Positions 8,981 to 15,974 of a stretch of 38,581 nt of DNA are shown here, piece by piece. The DNA comes from Micavibrio_C sp964577255 (GTDB lineage Bacteria; Pseudomonadota; Alphaproteobacteria; Micavibrionales; Micavibrionaceae): contig CAZNYM010000016.1 of assembly GCA_964577255.1 (NCBI GenBank), positions 1 to 38,581 on the forward strand, written 5' to 3'. The position numbers and the translations under genes are program-made. A model generated the notes under the pieces. The model was given only the letters and a program-made list of their open reading frames with translations. It was not told the origin of the DNA and did no database searches. Positions within the stretch are counted from its first letter, which is position 1. Every line of letters begins with the position of its first letter.

Positions 8981-9052
8981 AGCTCTAAGCCACCTTACTA
9001 ATAAGTACGCCCGCCATTATCGGGGCGAGGCCGCGCGATTGCAAGCACCCGC

Positions 9053-10144
9053 TCACGCCTTGTGCAGCCAGTCCGCCAGTTTCCGCCACAGGTCCTGCGG
9101 CGCGGAACGGCTGGTCATCATGCCGATATGGCCCTGCCGGACGGTCAGGAGCTCCGCCCCGGTGATCTGGGCCGCCAGCGCCTGCGCCGAAGCGACCGGC
9201 ACCAGCCGGTCGGCCTCCGATACAGCCACAAGAGCGCGCGCCGCGATGTGCGCGGGATCGAGCAGCGCGCCGTCCGGCCCGACCCACCCGCCCCGTGCGG
9301 GGGTGTTGCGGCCGTACCAGTCCATCAGGCAGGAACGAGCCAGCGCCTGCGGCAGATCGACCCCGTCATTCAGCCAGTCTTCCGTCGCCACGAACAGCCG
9401 CGCCTCCTCGCTCTCCGGGTTGAGCGCGGCGAAGCGCGCAAATTTTTCCGCGTTCCGGCCGACGCTCAGACTCGCGAACACGCTCTGGATCCAGCCCGAA
9501 GCCAACACGCCCGCACTCTGCATCGCCTCGAGCGCGGCGGGCGTGCCGCTCAGGACGCGACCCTGCAAGGCGCAGTCGCCACCGTGAAAATCCCACGGCG
9601 CCGCCAGAAACACGGCCTGCGTCAGGCCTGGCGGCCGCTGCGCCGCCGCGCCTGCCAGCAGCGTCCCGCCCATGCAATAACCGATAGCGGCATAGGTGCC
9701 TTCGCGCGCGTGCAGGATCTCAAGCGCCGGCAGCAGCCGCTCCTGCATCAGGCTTTCAAGGCTTTGCAGGCCGGGATCGTGGGGGGCATCGCCCCAGTCG
9801 AGGATGTAGATCCCGAAGCCCTCCCCCGCCAGTGCGCGAGCGAACGAGCGATCGGGCAGCAGGTCGAGTATATGGAAGCGGTTGATGAGCGAGGGGATCA
9901 GCAGCACCGCCGGACCCCGGCTCTCCGGCACACGGTAAAGTGTCACCGTGCCGTCCTGCGCAACTTTTTCGTAAACCGCCGGGGGGCGGCGGAAAGGATG
10001 ATCCTGATAAAGCCGCACGCCCTCCAGCATTGCCAGAATCTGATCATGCGGCAGGCCCTCCGCCATCGCCATGCTCAAAAACACAGGCAGAGGACGCGGA
10101 CCGCGCGACGGCGTTTCTGTAATATTATGACCGGCAGCGATCAT
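9053..10144 (-). CDS. phaC: Short PHA synthase-like alpha/beta hydrolase
   Basis: 363 residues with the start at ATG 10144 (MIAAGHNITE), preceded by AGGA. The lipase-box variant GYCMGG puts a Cys (C157) at the nucleophile position, as in PHA synthases, which polymerise hydroxyacyl-CoA. D312 (SEADRLVP) and H339 (GHIGMMTS) complete a C-D-H triad. YILDWGDA near 115 and GHIG are synthase-like. Length is close to class III PhaC (about 355), which needs a PhaE subunit, but no phaE is nearby. Class I enzymes are near 600 residues. It could therefore be a true short synthase or a synthase-derived hydrolase/depolymerase. It heads an operon with phbB and is divergent from phaR, which supports a PHA role. 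Confidence 0.7.
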   Translation of the reverse strand: MIAAGHNITETPSRGPRPLPVFLSMAMAEGLPHDQILAMLEGVRLYQDHPFRRPPAVYEKVAQDGTVTLYRVPESRGPAVLLIPSLINRFHILDLLPDRSFARALAGEGFGIYILDWGDAPHDPGLQSLESLMQERLLPALEILHAREGTYAAIGYCMGGTLLAGAAAQRPPGLTQAVFLAAPWDFHGGDCALQGRVLSGTPAALEAMQSAGVLASGWIQSVFASLSVGRNAEKFARFAALNPESEEARLFVATEDWLNDGVDLPQALARSCLMDWYGRNTPARGGWVGPDGALLDPAHIAARALVAVSEADRLVPVASAQALAAQITGAELLTVRQGHIGMMTSRSAPQDLWRKLADWLHKA

Positions 10145-10246
10145 TATGTCCTGTCTTGCTTTCTCTTTCCGTGGCGCAAAAAATGTGCATAATGAGCCCA
10201 GTTTTCTGGTCAAGTTAAACCAACTTATAAAGAGCAGGTACCTACG

Positions 10247-10855
10247 ATGTCCATGCCCAAACACAAACAGGACAAGCCGACCGTCATCAAGAAATACGCC
10301 AACCGCCGCCTTTACGACACCGGGCGCAGCAGCTACGTCACGCTGGACGACCTCTGCCTCATGGTCAAGGAAGGGCGCGATTTCGTGGTGTACGATGCAA
10401 AGTCGGGCGAGGACCTCACGCGCCAGGTGCTGACCCAGATCATCGTCGACCAGGAAACCAACGGTCAGCAGAACATGCTGCCCACAAACTTCCTGCGCCA
10501 ACTCATCAGCTTCTACGGCGACAGCCTGCAGGGCGTGATCCCCAATTACCTCGAGCACAGCTTCGCCGCGTTCACCAAGAACCAGGAGCAGTTCCGCGAG
10601 CAGCTCGGCAAGTTTCCCGGCATGCAGAACATGCCCAACATGCAGGGCATGATGAATCCTTCCTCGGCCATGAGCGCGATGGAAGAAATGAGCCGCAAGA
10701 ACATGGAAATGTTCGAGAACGCCATGAAGGCCTGGGCCCCGTTCATGGGCAAGGACATGGCCAAGAGCGTCGAGGACCGCGTCACCGAGCTGCGCAAGAA
10801 TATCATCGACATGCAGACGGAAATGCAGCGCCTGATGACCGGCAACCAGCGCTAG
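10247..10855 (+). CDS. phaR: Polyhydroxyalkanoate synthesis repressor PhaR
   Basis: PhaR binds both PHA granules and DNA and represses phasin and often its own gene until polymer is present. The 202 residues carry the PHB_acc N-terminal DNA-binding domain (IKKYANRRLYDTGRSSYVTL, about 14-33, through LTQIIVDQE) and the following PHB_acc helix pair (FLRQLISFYGDSLQGVIPNYLEHS). The C-terminal half is strongly methionine-rich (MQNMPNMQGMMNPSSAMSAM), suited to contact a hydrophobic granule surface. The start is ATG 10247; a second ATG two codons later is possible. The gene is divergent from the phaC-like operon, with about 100 bp between starts that could hold a shared operator. Confidence 0.95.
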   Translation: MSMPKHKQDKPTVIKKYANRRLYDTGRSSYVTLDDLCLMVKEGRDFVVYDAKSGEDLTRQVLTQIIVDQETNGQQNMLPTNFLRQLISFYGDSLQGVIPNYLEHSFAAFTKNQEQFREQLGKFPGMQNMPNMQGMMNPSSAMSAMEEMSRKNMEMFENAMKAWAPFMGKDMAKSVEDRVTELRKNIIDMQTEMQRLMTGNQR

Positions 10856-10864
10856 CGCTTTTTA
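10848..10864 (+). terminator. Weak terminator-like palindrome overlapping the phaR stop
   Basis: A perfect 12-bp palindrome AGCGCTAGCGCT at 10848-10859 covers the phaR TAG stop and runs into five T. Only a four-pair stem with a CTAG loop could form, so termination would be weak. The opposing gene ends at 10866. Confidence 0.35.
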
Positions 10865-10865
10865 G

Positions 10866-12641
10866 TTAGACACCATGAGACATGTGCGCGAGACGGGCGA
10901 ACAGTTCGTCTTCCGCTTCGTTTTCCTGCACCGTGCCCTCGTCGGCGGTGGTCATGATCTTGCGGTGCGAATGCTCCTTGGGCAGCCAGACGCGCTCGAC
11001 GCTTGGGAATCCGAATACGTAACCCTGGATGTAGTCGATGCCGTCGTTGGTGAGCAGCGTGGCGTCGTTCAGTGTCTCCGCCCCCTCGCCCACGGTTTCC
11101 ACCTCGACCCCCTGCGCCAGTGACTGCAGCGTGCGCACGAACAGGCGGTTCTGCTCCTCACTGATGTTGCGGACGAAAGATTTATCGATCTTCACGATAT
11201 CGATGTCCAGATCCTTGATCTGGCTGAAAGCCGTGTAGCCTGCACCGAAATCGTCAAGCGCGATGCGGCAGCCCAGGTCGCGCAGCGTCTTCACCACACG
11301 GTCGAGGTTGCTCTGGTTCCGGAGCACGGCGCTTTCGGTTATTTCCACCACCAGGCGACGGGCCTGGCTGGGGGCGTCGCGCAGGGCGCGCACCAGGCCG
11401 CGCAGCCAGTCCTGCTGGGCGATGGTTTCATTGGACACGTTGATCGACAGCGACAGATCGGGGAACTGCCCCAGCTCGTGGATAGCCATGCGCAGCGCGT
11501 ACTGGTCAACCAGGCGGCTCAGGCCCATCTTCTCGATGGCGGGGTAAAACTGGCTGGCGGAGCGCATCTTGCCATCGTCGCCGATCATGCGGATCAGGCA
11601 TTCGTGGAACGAGGCGTCGCGGCTCGCCGCGTTCATAACCGGCTGGAACGCCAGCTTCACGCGCTTGTCCTTGAGGGCCTTAAGGAATTCGTCGCCTGCC
11701 GTCAGCAGCAGACGGTTGTCGTGCGCCTGGGCAGCGGCGTCGCTGTAGGAAACGAAGCAATGACGGCCCTTGTCCTTGGCCGCCAGCATGGCCATTTCGG
11801 CGCGGGCGATATATTGCGCGGGCTCGAGCCCGGCGGACGGGTCTAGCGGCGCGCCGCCGATGGAAATGCCGATCCGCGCCGGTCCTGCGCCAGTCAGAAG
11901 CGGTGTATCCTGAAAATTGTTGAGCATGAAGCGGGCGATAGCCGGCATCTCGTGCGCGTGCCCCTCGGTAAACATCACCGCGAACACATCGCCGTCGATG
12001 CGCCCGACATGGCCGCTTTCGCCCGCGATGCGGCGCAACCGTTCGCCGGTCTTCTCGATTAACTCGTCGGAATAGCGCGTGCCGTAAGCGTCGTTATACA
12101 TGGTGATGCGGTCGATCCCCACCACCAGCAGATAACCCGCCGCCGCGTTGCCGCGACCGCGCTCCCTGCTGTGTGTGTGCCATTCGTCGATCTTCTGCGC
12201 CAGCGCCCGGCGGCCGTAATGCACGTTCATATCCTCGCGCAGGGTTTTCACCGGCGCCGCCTGCGCGGGCGTGGGGGTGGCGGCCTGGTTCTGGCGGATC
12301 TTGAGCGCGCCGCGCAAAGTCACCGCGCCGTCCGCGTCCGTGTGCGGTTGGGCGCTTTCTTCAATGTCAATCTGATGGCCGTCGGCACGACGCAGCTTGT
12401 AGGTGACGCTCAGCGAAGCGCCGCTTTTGAGCGATTCGTGGAGGGCGGTGATGCGCCGGGGCAGGTATTGCGGATTGATGAGATGATGCAGGCCGGCGCT
12501 GCCTTGCGGGCCCTGGGCGCCGAAAAGTCCCGCGACATCCCCGGCCCAGGAAAAGCCGTCGGTCGCGGGCGACCAGATATAAGCAGCCTGCCCCGCGCTG
12601 GCGAGGGTCGCCGACAAATGCTCGAACCATGAATCAGTCAT
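10866..12641 (-). CDS. PAS-like / GGDEF / EAL protein, probable c-di-GMP phosphodiesterase with degenerate GGDEF
   Basis: 591 residues, cytosolic, no membrane segment. The N-terminus (about 15-115) looks like a PAS fold. The GGDEF domain spans about 140-305, but its signature reads DGDVF (216-220), so cyclase activity is probably lost; such domains often bind GTP or serve as regulators. The EAL domain spans about 325-575. The motif is ECL (347-349) with the catalytic Glu kept, and N401, E433 (EITES), D463-D464 (DDFGAG), K484 (KIDKS), E522 and Q539 are in place, so hydrolysis of c-di-GMP is plausible. It converges on phaR (10 bp between stops) and is divergent from the PfpI-like gene across a 380-bp AT-rich region. 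Confidence 0.88.
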   Translation of the reverse strand: MTDSWFEHLSATLASAGQAAYIWSPATDGFSWAGDVAGLFGAQGPQGSAGLHHLINPQYLPRRITALHESLKSGASLSVTYKLRRADGHQIDIEESAQPHTDADGAVTLRGALKIRQNQAATPTPAQAAPVKTLREDMNVHYGRRALAQKIDEWHTHSRERGRGNAAAGYLLVVGIDRITMYNDAYGTRYSDELIEKTGERLRRIAGESGHVGRIDGDVFAVMFTEGHAHEMPAIARFMLNNFQDTPLLTGAGPARIGISIGGAPLDPSAGLEPAQYIARAEMAMLAAKDKGRHCFVSYSDAAAQAHDNRLLLTAGDEFLKALKDKRVKLAFQPVMNAASRDASFHECLIRMIGDDGKMRSASQFYPAIEKMGLSRLVDQYALRMAIHELGQFPDLSLSINVSNETIAQQDWLRGLVRALRDAPSQARRLVVEITESAVLRNQSNLDRVVKTLRDLGCRIALDDFGAGYTAFSQIKDLDIDIVKIDKSFVRNISEEQNRLFVRTLQSLAQGVEVETVGEGAETLNDATLLTNDGIDYIQGYVFGFPSVERVWLPKEHSHRKIMTTADEGTVQENEAEDELFARLAHMSHGV

Positions 12642-13021
12642 GTACTACCGCCGCCCCAAAACCCACCCGGCACCTGCCGGCAGGATCTGTTTCACGACAA
12701 AAATGTCAATGAATTCAGAATATAATCCCGTTATCTTAAAGCATAAAGCGTTATGGTTAAATTTTATCTAAAATTTTAGATAAATCCTTTATTATTGTCA
12801 GAAATTAAGTATAATACATTGTTTTAAATATATAATTTAATGTTCATTCCGTTGCTTCCTCATCTCGTTGCGCCGTGAAATCCTCTGTGGACGCCATTGC
12901 CCATAAACTTAAAATATTCTTGACAGAAACCGCATATTTCACCATCTTCTGCCGCTGTTCGCCCGCAAGGGCCCGATATCCGCGATTGATTCGCCAGTTT
13001 TTCCAAAGGGTACACATCAAT
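12642..13021. promoter_or_regulatory. AT-rich divergent intergenic region with promoter-like boxes
   Basis: The 380 bases separate the divergent GGDEF/EAL and PfpI-like genes and are much richer in A+T than the surrounding coding DNA between about 12700 and 12845. Perfect TATAAT hexamers occur at 12810-12815 and 12831-12836 on the plus strand, but neither has a convincing -35 box. A perfect 22-bp palindrome lies at 12763-12784. An open frame could begin at GTG 12875 and join the PfpI-like gene, but its residues look non-native. No RNA gene was recognised. Confidence 0.5.
12763..12784. repeat. Perfect 22-bp palindrome, candidate operator
   Basis: The arm TTTATCTAAAA is followed at once by its exact reverse complement, with no spacer. 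It lies about 120 bp upstream of the GGDEF/EAL start and 240 bp upstream of the PfpI-like start, so a dimeric regulator bound here could act on either. There is no T-run after it, which argues against a terminator. Confidence 0.5.
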
Positions 13022-13600
13022 ATGACAAAAATTGCCGCTAAATCCATGGCCGGTAAAAAGGTTGCCATCCTCGTCGCCAACGGCTTCACCGAGCAAGACC
13101 TGACCGAGGCGCAACGTGCCTTGATCGAAGCCGGCGCAACCACGCGCATGATCAGCCCGGACAACGGCCTGGTCAACGGCTGGAGCGGCGCGGCCTGGGG
13201 CCATCATTACGCGGTCGACGCCACGCTCAGCACGGCGCTCGGCGCCGATTACGACGCGCTCGTCATCCCCGGCGGCCAGCGCAGCCTCGACAAACTCAAG
13301 CTGACCGCGCACACCAAACGCTTCATCTCCAGCTTCCTCAATGCGCAGAAACCCGTGGCCACGTTCGGCGACGCGCTGCACCTGATCGTCTTCACCGACA
13401 ACATCAAGGATCGCGCCGTGGCTGGCCCCGTCACACTCAAGGACGTCGCCACCCAGGCGGGCGGCCAGTGGCAGGATGCGCCGGTCTACGCCGACGGCCC
13501 GCTGCTGACCGGCCGCGCCGATGAAGAAACCCGCCGCGACATGGTTGCCGCCATGATCGTGCTGTTTGCCTCTGGTGCTGCTCTGCGCCAGGCGGCATAA
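13022..13600 (+). CDS. DJ-1/PfpI superfamily protein lacking the catalytic residues
   Basis: 192 residues from ATG 13022 (MTKIAAKSMAGKKVAIL). The fold markers are clear: KKVAILVANGF, YDALVIPGGQRSLDKLK, FLNAQKPVA and a C-terminal GGQWQDAPVYADGPLLTGR. In active members the elbow reads AICHG; here the aligned segment is ATFGDA, so Cys is Gly116 and His is Asp117. The usual GFE Glu is Thr (GFTEQD). The protein has no Cys at all, so protease, glyoxalase or deglycase chemistry by the known mechanism is excluded. A binding or structural role is more likely. The ribosome site is modest (AAAGGG about 11 bases upstream). It ends 7 bp before prfB. Confidence 0.85.
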   Translation: MTKIAAKSMAGKKVAILVANGFTEQDLTEAQRALIEAGATTRMISPDNGLVNGWSGAAWGHHYAVDATLSTALGADYDALVIPGGQRSLDKLKLTAHTKRFISSFLNAQKPVATFGDALHLIVFTDNIKDRAVAGPVTLKDVATQAGGQWQDAPVYADGPLLTGRADEETRRDMVAAMIVLFASGAALRQAA

Positions 13601-13607
13601 TCGGTTC

Positions 13608-14718
13608 ATGCGCGCTGAAATCCAGTCCGTATCCGACGCCATCGAGCAGGCCCTGGCCCTGCTCAGGAGGCATCTTTGACTGGGACGCCGCGCTCAGCCG
13701 CTTCGACGAACTGCAGGCTCTAAGCGCCGATCCGGCGCTGTGGAGCAATCCTGACAAAGCCCAGAACCTGATGCGTGAGAAAAACCGCCTCGAACAGAAG
13801 ATCGGGGCGGTGCGCGGGGTCGAGAACGCCCTGCGCGATGCGCTCGGCCTGATCGAGATGGGCGAAGCCGAGAACGACGACACCATCGTCGCCGAAGCCG
13901 AAAAAAGCCTGAACGACCTCCGGCACCAGGTCGAAAAGATGCAGATCGAAACGCTGCTCTCGGGCGAGGCTGACAACAATTCCGCTTATCTCGAGGTCCA
14001 CGCCGGCTCGGGCGGCACCGAGGCGCAGGACTGGGCCGAGATGCTTTTGCGCATGTACACGCGCTGGGCCGAACAGCACGGCTATAAGGTCTCGCTGCTT
14101 GAGCGCAGCGACGGCGACGGCGCGGGCGTCAAATCTGCCATGATAAAGATCGAGGGCGACAAGGCCTATGGCTGGCTCAAGGCCGAAAGCGGTGTGCATC
14201 GCCTGGTGCGTATCTCCCCCTTCGACGCCAACGCCCGCCGGCACACAAGCTTTTCCTCGGTCGGCGTGTCGCCGGTAGTCGACGACACCATCGAAATCGA
14301 AATCCTCGACAAGGATCTGCGCGTAGACACCTACCGCTCGAGCGGCGCGGGCGGCCAGCACGTCAACAAGACCGAAAGCGCCATCCGCCTCACGCACATC
14401 CCTTCCGGCATCGTCGTGGCGTGCCAGAACGAACGCTCCCAGCATCAGAACCGCGCCCAGGCCATGGCCGTACTAAAGGCCCGCCTGTACGAGCGCGAGC
14501 TGCAGATCCGCGAAGGCGAAAAAGCCGCGGCCATGGGCGAGAAAAAAGAGATCGGCTGGGGCCATCAGATCCGCTCCTACGTGCTACAGCCCTACCAGAT
14601 GGTCAAGGACCTGCGCACTGAACATGAAAACACCGACGCCTTCGCTGTTCTGGACGGAAAGCTCGACGGCTTCCTCGAGGCGTCGCTGGCGCACGGCCTT
14701 GACAGGAAGTCCGGTTAG
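13608..14718 (+). CDS. prfB: Peptide chain release factor 2 (RF2), expressed by +1 programmed frameshift
   Basis: RF2 releases peptides at UGA and UAA. The zero frame runs from ATG 13608 for 23 codons to an in-frame TGA at 13677; translation must slip +1 at CTT to read GAC TGG GAC and continue to 14718, giving 369 residues. The second part has all RF2 hallmarks: LDWD-like entry, DPALWSNPDKAQ, the stop-recognition tripeptide SPF (SPFDANARRHTSF) and the catalytic GGQ (SSGAGGQHVNKTES). Annotation from the ATG at 13771 alone would lose about 54 residues. Regulation is autogenous: low RF2 favours the shift. It lies 7 bp after the PfpI-like gene and 9 bp before the TcpQ-domain gene. Confidence 0.96.
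13665..13680 (+). promoter_or_regulatory. prfB programmed +1 frameshift site
   Basis: AGGAGG (13665-13670) acts as an internal Shine-Dalgarno three bases before CTT TGA C (13674-13680). This is the classical RF2 arrangement: the ribosome stalls at UGA, the anti-SD pairing strains the complex, and the CUU tRNA slips onto UUU. Compared with the common AGGGGG, the SD here is the full consensus. Confidence 0.95.
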
Positions 14719-14727
14719 GACGAGTCT

Positions 14728-15861
14728 TTGGCGGTGAAAAAGCTCCTCGCGATTCTTCTGCTTCTGCTCGCCGCGCCCGCATCCCTGCGGGCCGAGGACG
14801 ATCCCGGCATCATCGCCCCGACCAGCGGCTGGCTCGTCGGCCCCGTCGGCCTGGTCGCCGGGGATGACGCCGCCAGCATGCCCTGCCTGGCCGCAAACCA
14901 GTTCGCCAACGGCTATTTTGTCCGCTTCTCGGGCGGCGGCGGCAAAATCCTGGCAATGGCGGTCGACACGCGCCGCGCCGAGCTGATGCCCGGGGAATCC
15001 TACGCCCTGTCGGTGCGCCTCGACGACAGTGAGCCCCGCGTGCTCCCGGCCCTGGCCTACGATCCCACCACCCTGATCCTCAATCTCGAGCAGGACGAAA
15101 ATTTCTACGCCGATCTCGGCAAAACCGCGACTCTGGGACTGCGCCTGGGCGAACAGGACGAAGTGCCGCTCGCGTTGCTCGGTTTGAAGGAAGGCCTCGC
15201 ACGCATGGAAACCTGCCATGGCGGCACCGCCGCCGCGCCCGCGCCGGCCCGCGCCGTCGAGCCGCAGCCGGTCGGCTTCCGCAGGATCGACGTGGCGGGC
15301 GGCATGCCCGACAGCGCCCTGCCCGCCATGCCGCCGAAGGAAACCGCGCCGTCGGCCGAAGCGATGCCGGCACCAGAACCCGCGCCGGTCGCGGCCGACT
15401 CCAAATCTCTCGAGCAGCGCCTGCGCGCGGCGGCCGCCAGCATCAACGATCCGGCCACGGAAGCGCCGCCGGCCGAAGCGGCCGCCGTTCCCGAAGTGGT
15501 GACCACAGTTCCTCCGTCCGCGGTCAGCAGCCGCCAGGCCGCCGAAGCCCAGCCCCGCGACGTGCTTGAAGGCGCCGCCCCGGCAACCGCCGACAGCCGG
15601 ATGCGCTGGCGCGCCATCCGCGGCGCCAACCTGCGCAGCATCCTTGAAATCTGGAGCAAGAACGCCCAGGTGCAGCTGGTCTGGTCGGCCGGGCAGGATT
15701 ACAGCCTGCCCGAATCCCTGGTTTTCGAGGGCACTTTCGACGAAGCCCTGGAAAAACTCCTGTCCGTCTTCCCCGACGACGACACCGCCCCCAGCGGTCA
15801 CCTCTACCGTGACCAGGAAACCGGCCGTAACGTGCTGATTATCAGGAAACATCAGGGCTGA
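14728..15861 (+). CDS. Exported protein with N-terminal paralogous domain and C-terminal TcpQ-like domain
   Basis: 377 residues. TTG 14728 is chosen because AGGA lies 7 bases upstream; GTG 14734 is the alternative. A signal peptide (KKLLAILLLLLAAPASLRA) leads to a beta-rich domain (about 25-165) with conserved W, C, PGESY and terminal METC features. A Pro/Ala-rich linker of about 120 residues follows. The last 86 residues (WRAIRGANLRSILEIWSKNA, then LVFEGTFDEALEKLL) match the TcpQ domain of toxin-coregulated-pilus-type proteins, which is related to secretin N-domain modules of outer-membrane machines. The N-terminal domain is homologous to that of the next gene. Role is inferred as part of an envelope assembly; no secretin or ATPase is nearby. 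Confidence 0.7.
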   Translation: MAVKKLLAILLLLLAAPASLRAEDDPGIIAPTSGWLVGPVGLVAGDDAASMPCLAANQFANGYFVRFSGGGGKILAMAVDTRRAELMPGESYALSVRLDDSEPRVLPALAYDPTTLILNLEQDENFYADLGKTATLGLRLGEQDEVPLALLGLKEGLARMETCHGGTAAAPAPARAVEPQPVGFRRIDVAGGMPDSALPAMPPKETAPSAEAMPAPEPAPVAADSKSLEQRLRAAAASINDPATEAPPAEAAAVPEVVTTVPPSAVSSRQAAEAQPRDVLEGAAPATADSRMRWRAIRGANLRSILEIWSKNAQVQLVWSAGQDYSLPESLVFEGTFDEALEKLLSVFPDDDTAPSGHLYRDQETGRNVLIIRKHQG

Positions 15862-15927
15862 TCCCTGTATAACTTCCGTACCCGTCTTTTCTTTACAGAA
15901 ATCCCTCACTATGCTTTGCTGTTGCTG

Positions 15928-15943
15928 GAATCCAGGGGGATTC
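15928..15943 (+). promoter_or_regulatory. Small inverted repeat in the gap before the coiled-coil gene
   Basis: GAATCC, loop AGGG, GGATTC form a perfect six-pair stem 32 bases upstream of the coiled-coil gene start, inside the 113-bp gap after the TcpQ-domain gene. No T-run follows. It could tune expression of the second gene or mean nothing. Confidence 0.3.
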
Positions 15944-15974
15944 GCCGCCCGTCCAGGCAAACCGGAGATTGATC

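Noticed and set aside
10145..10558. Extension of the phaC-like frame upstream to 10558
   Set aside because: It would overlap phaR on the other strand; ATG 10144 has a ribosome site.
12875..13021. N-terminal extension of the PfpI-like gene from GTG 12875
   Set aside because: The 49 extra residues look like translated non-coding DNA and no ribosome site precedes them; ATG 13022 starts directly before the fold.
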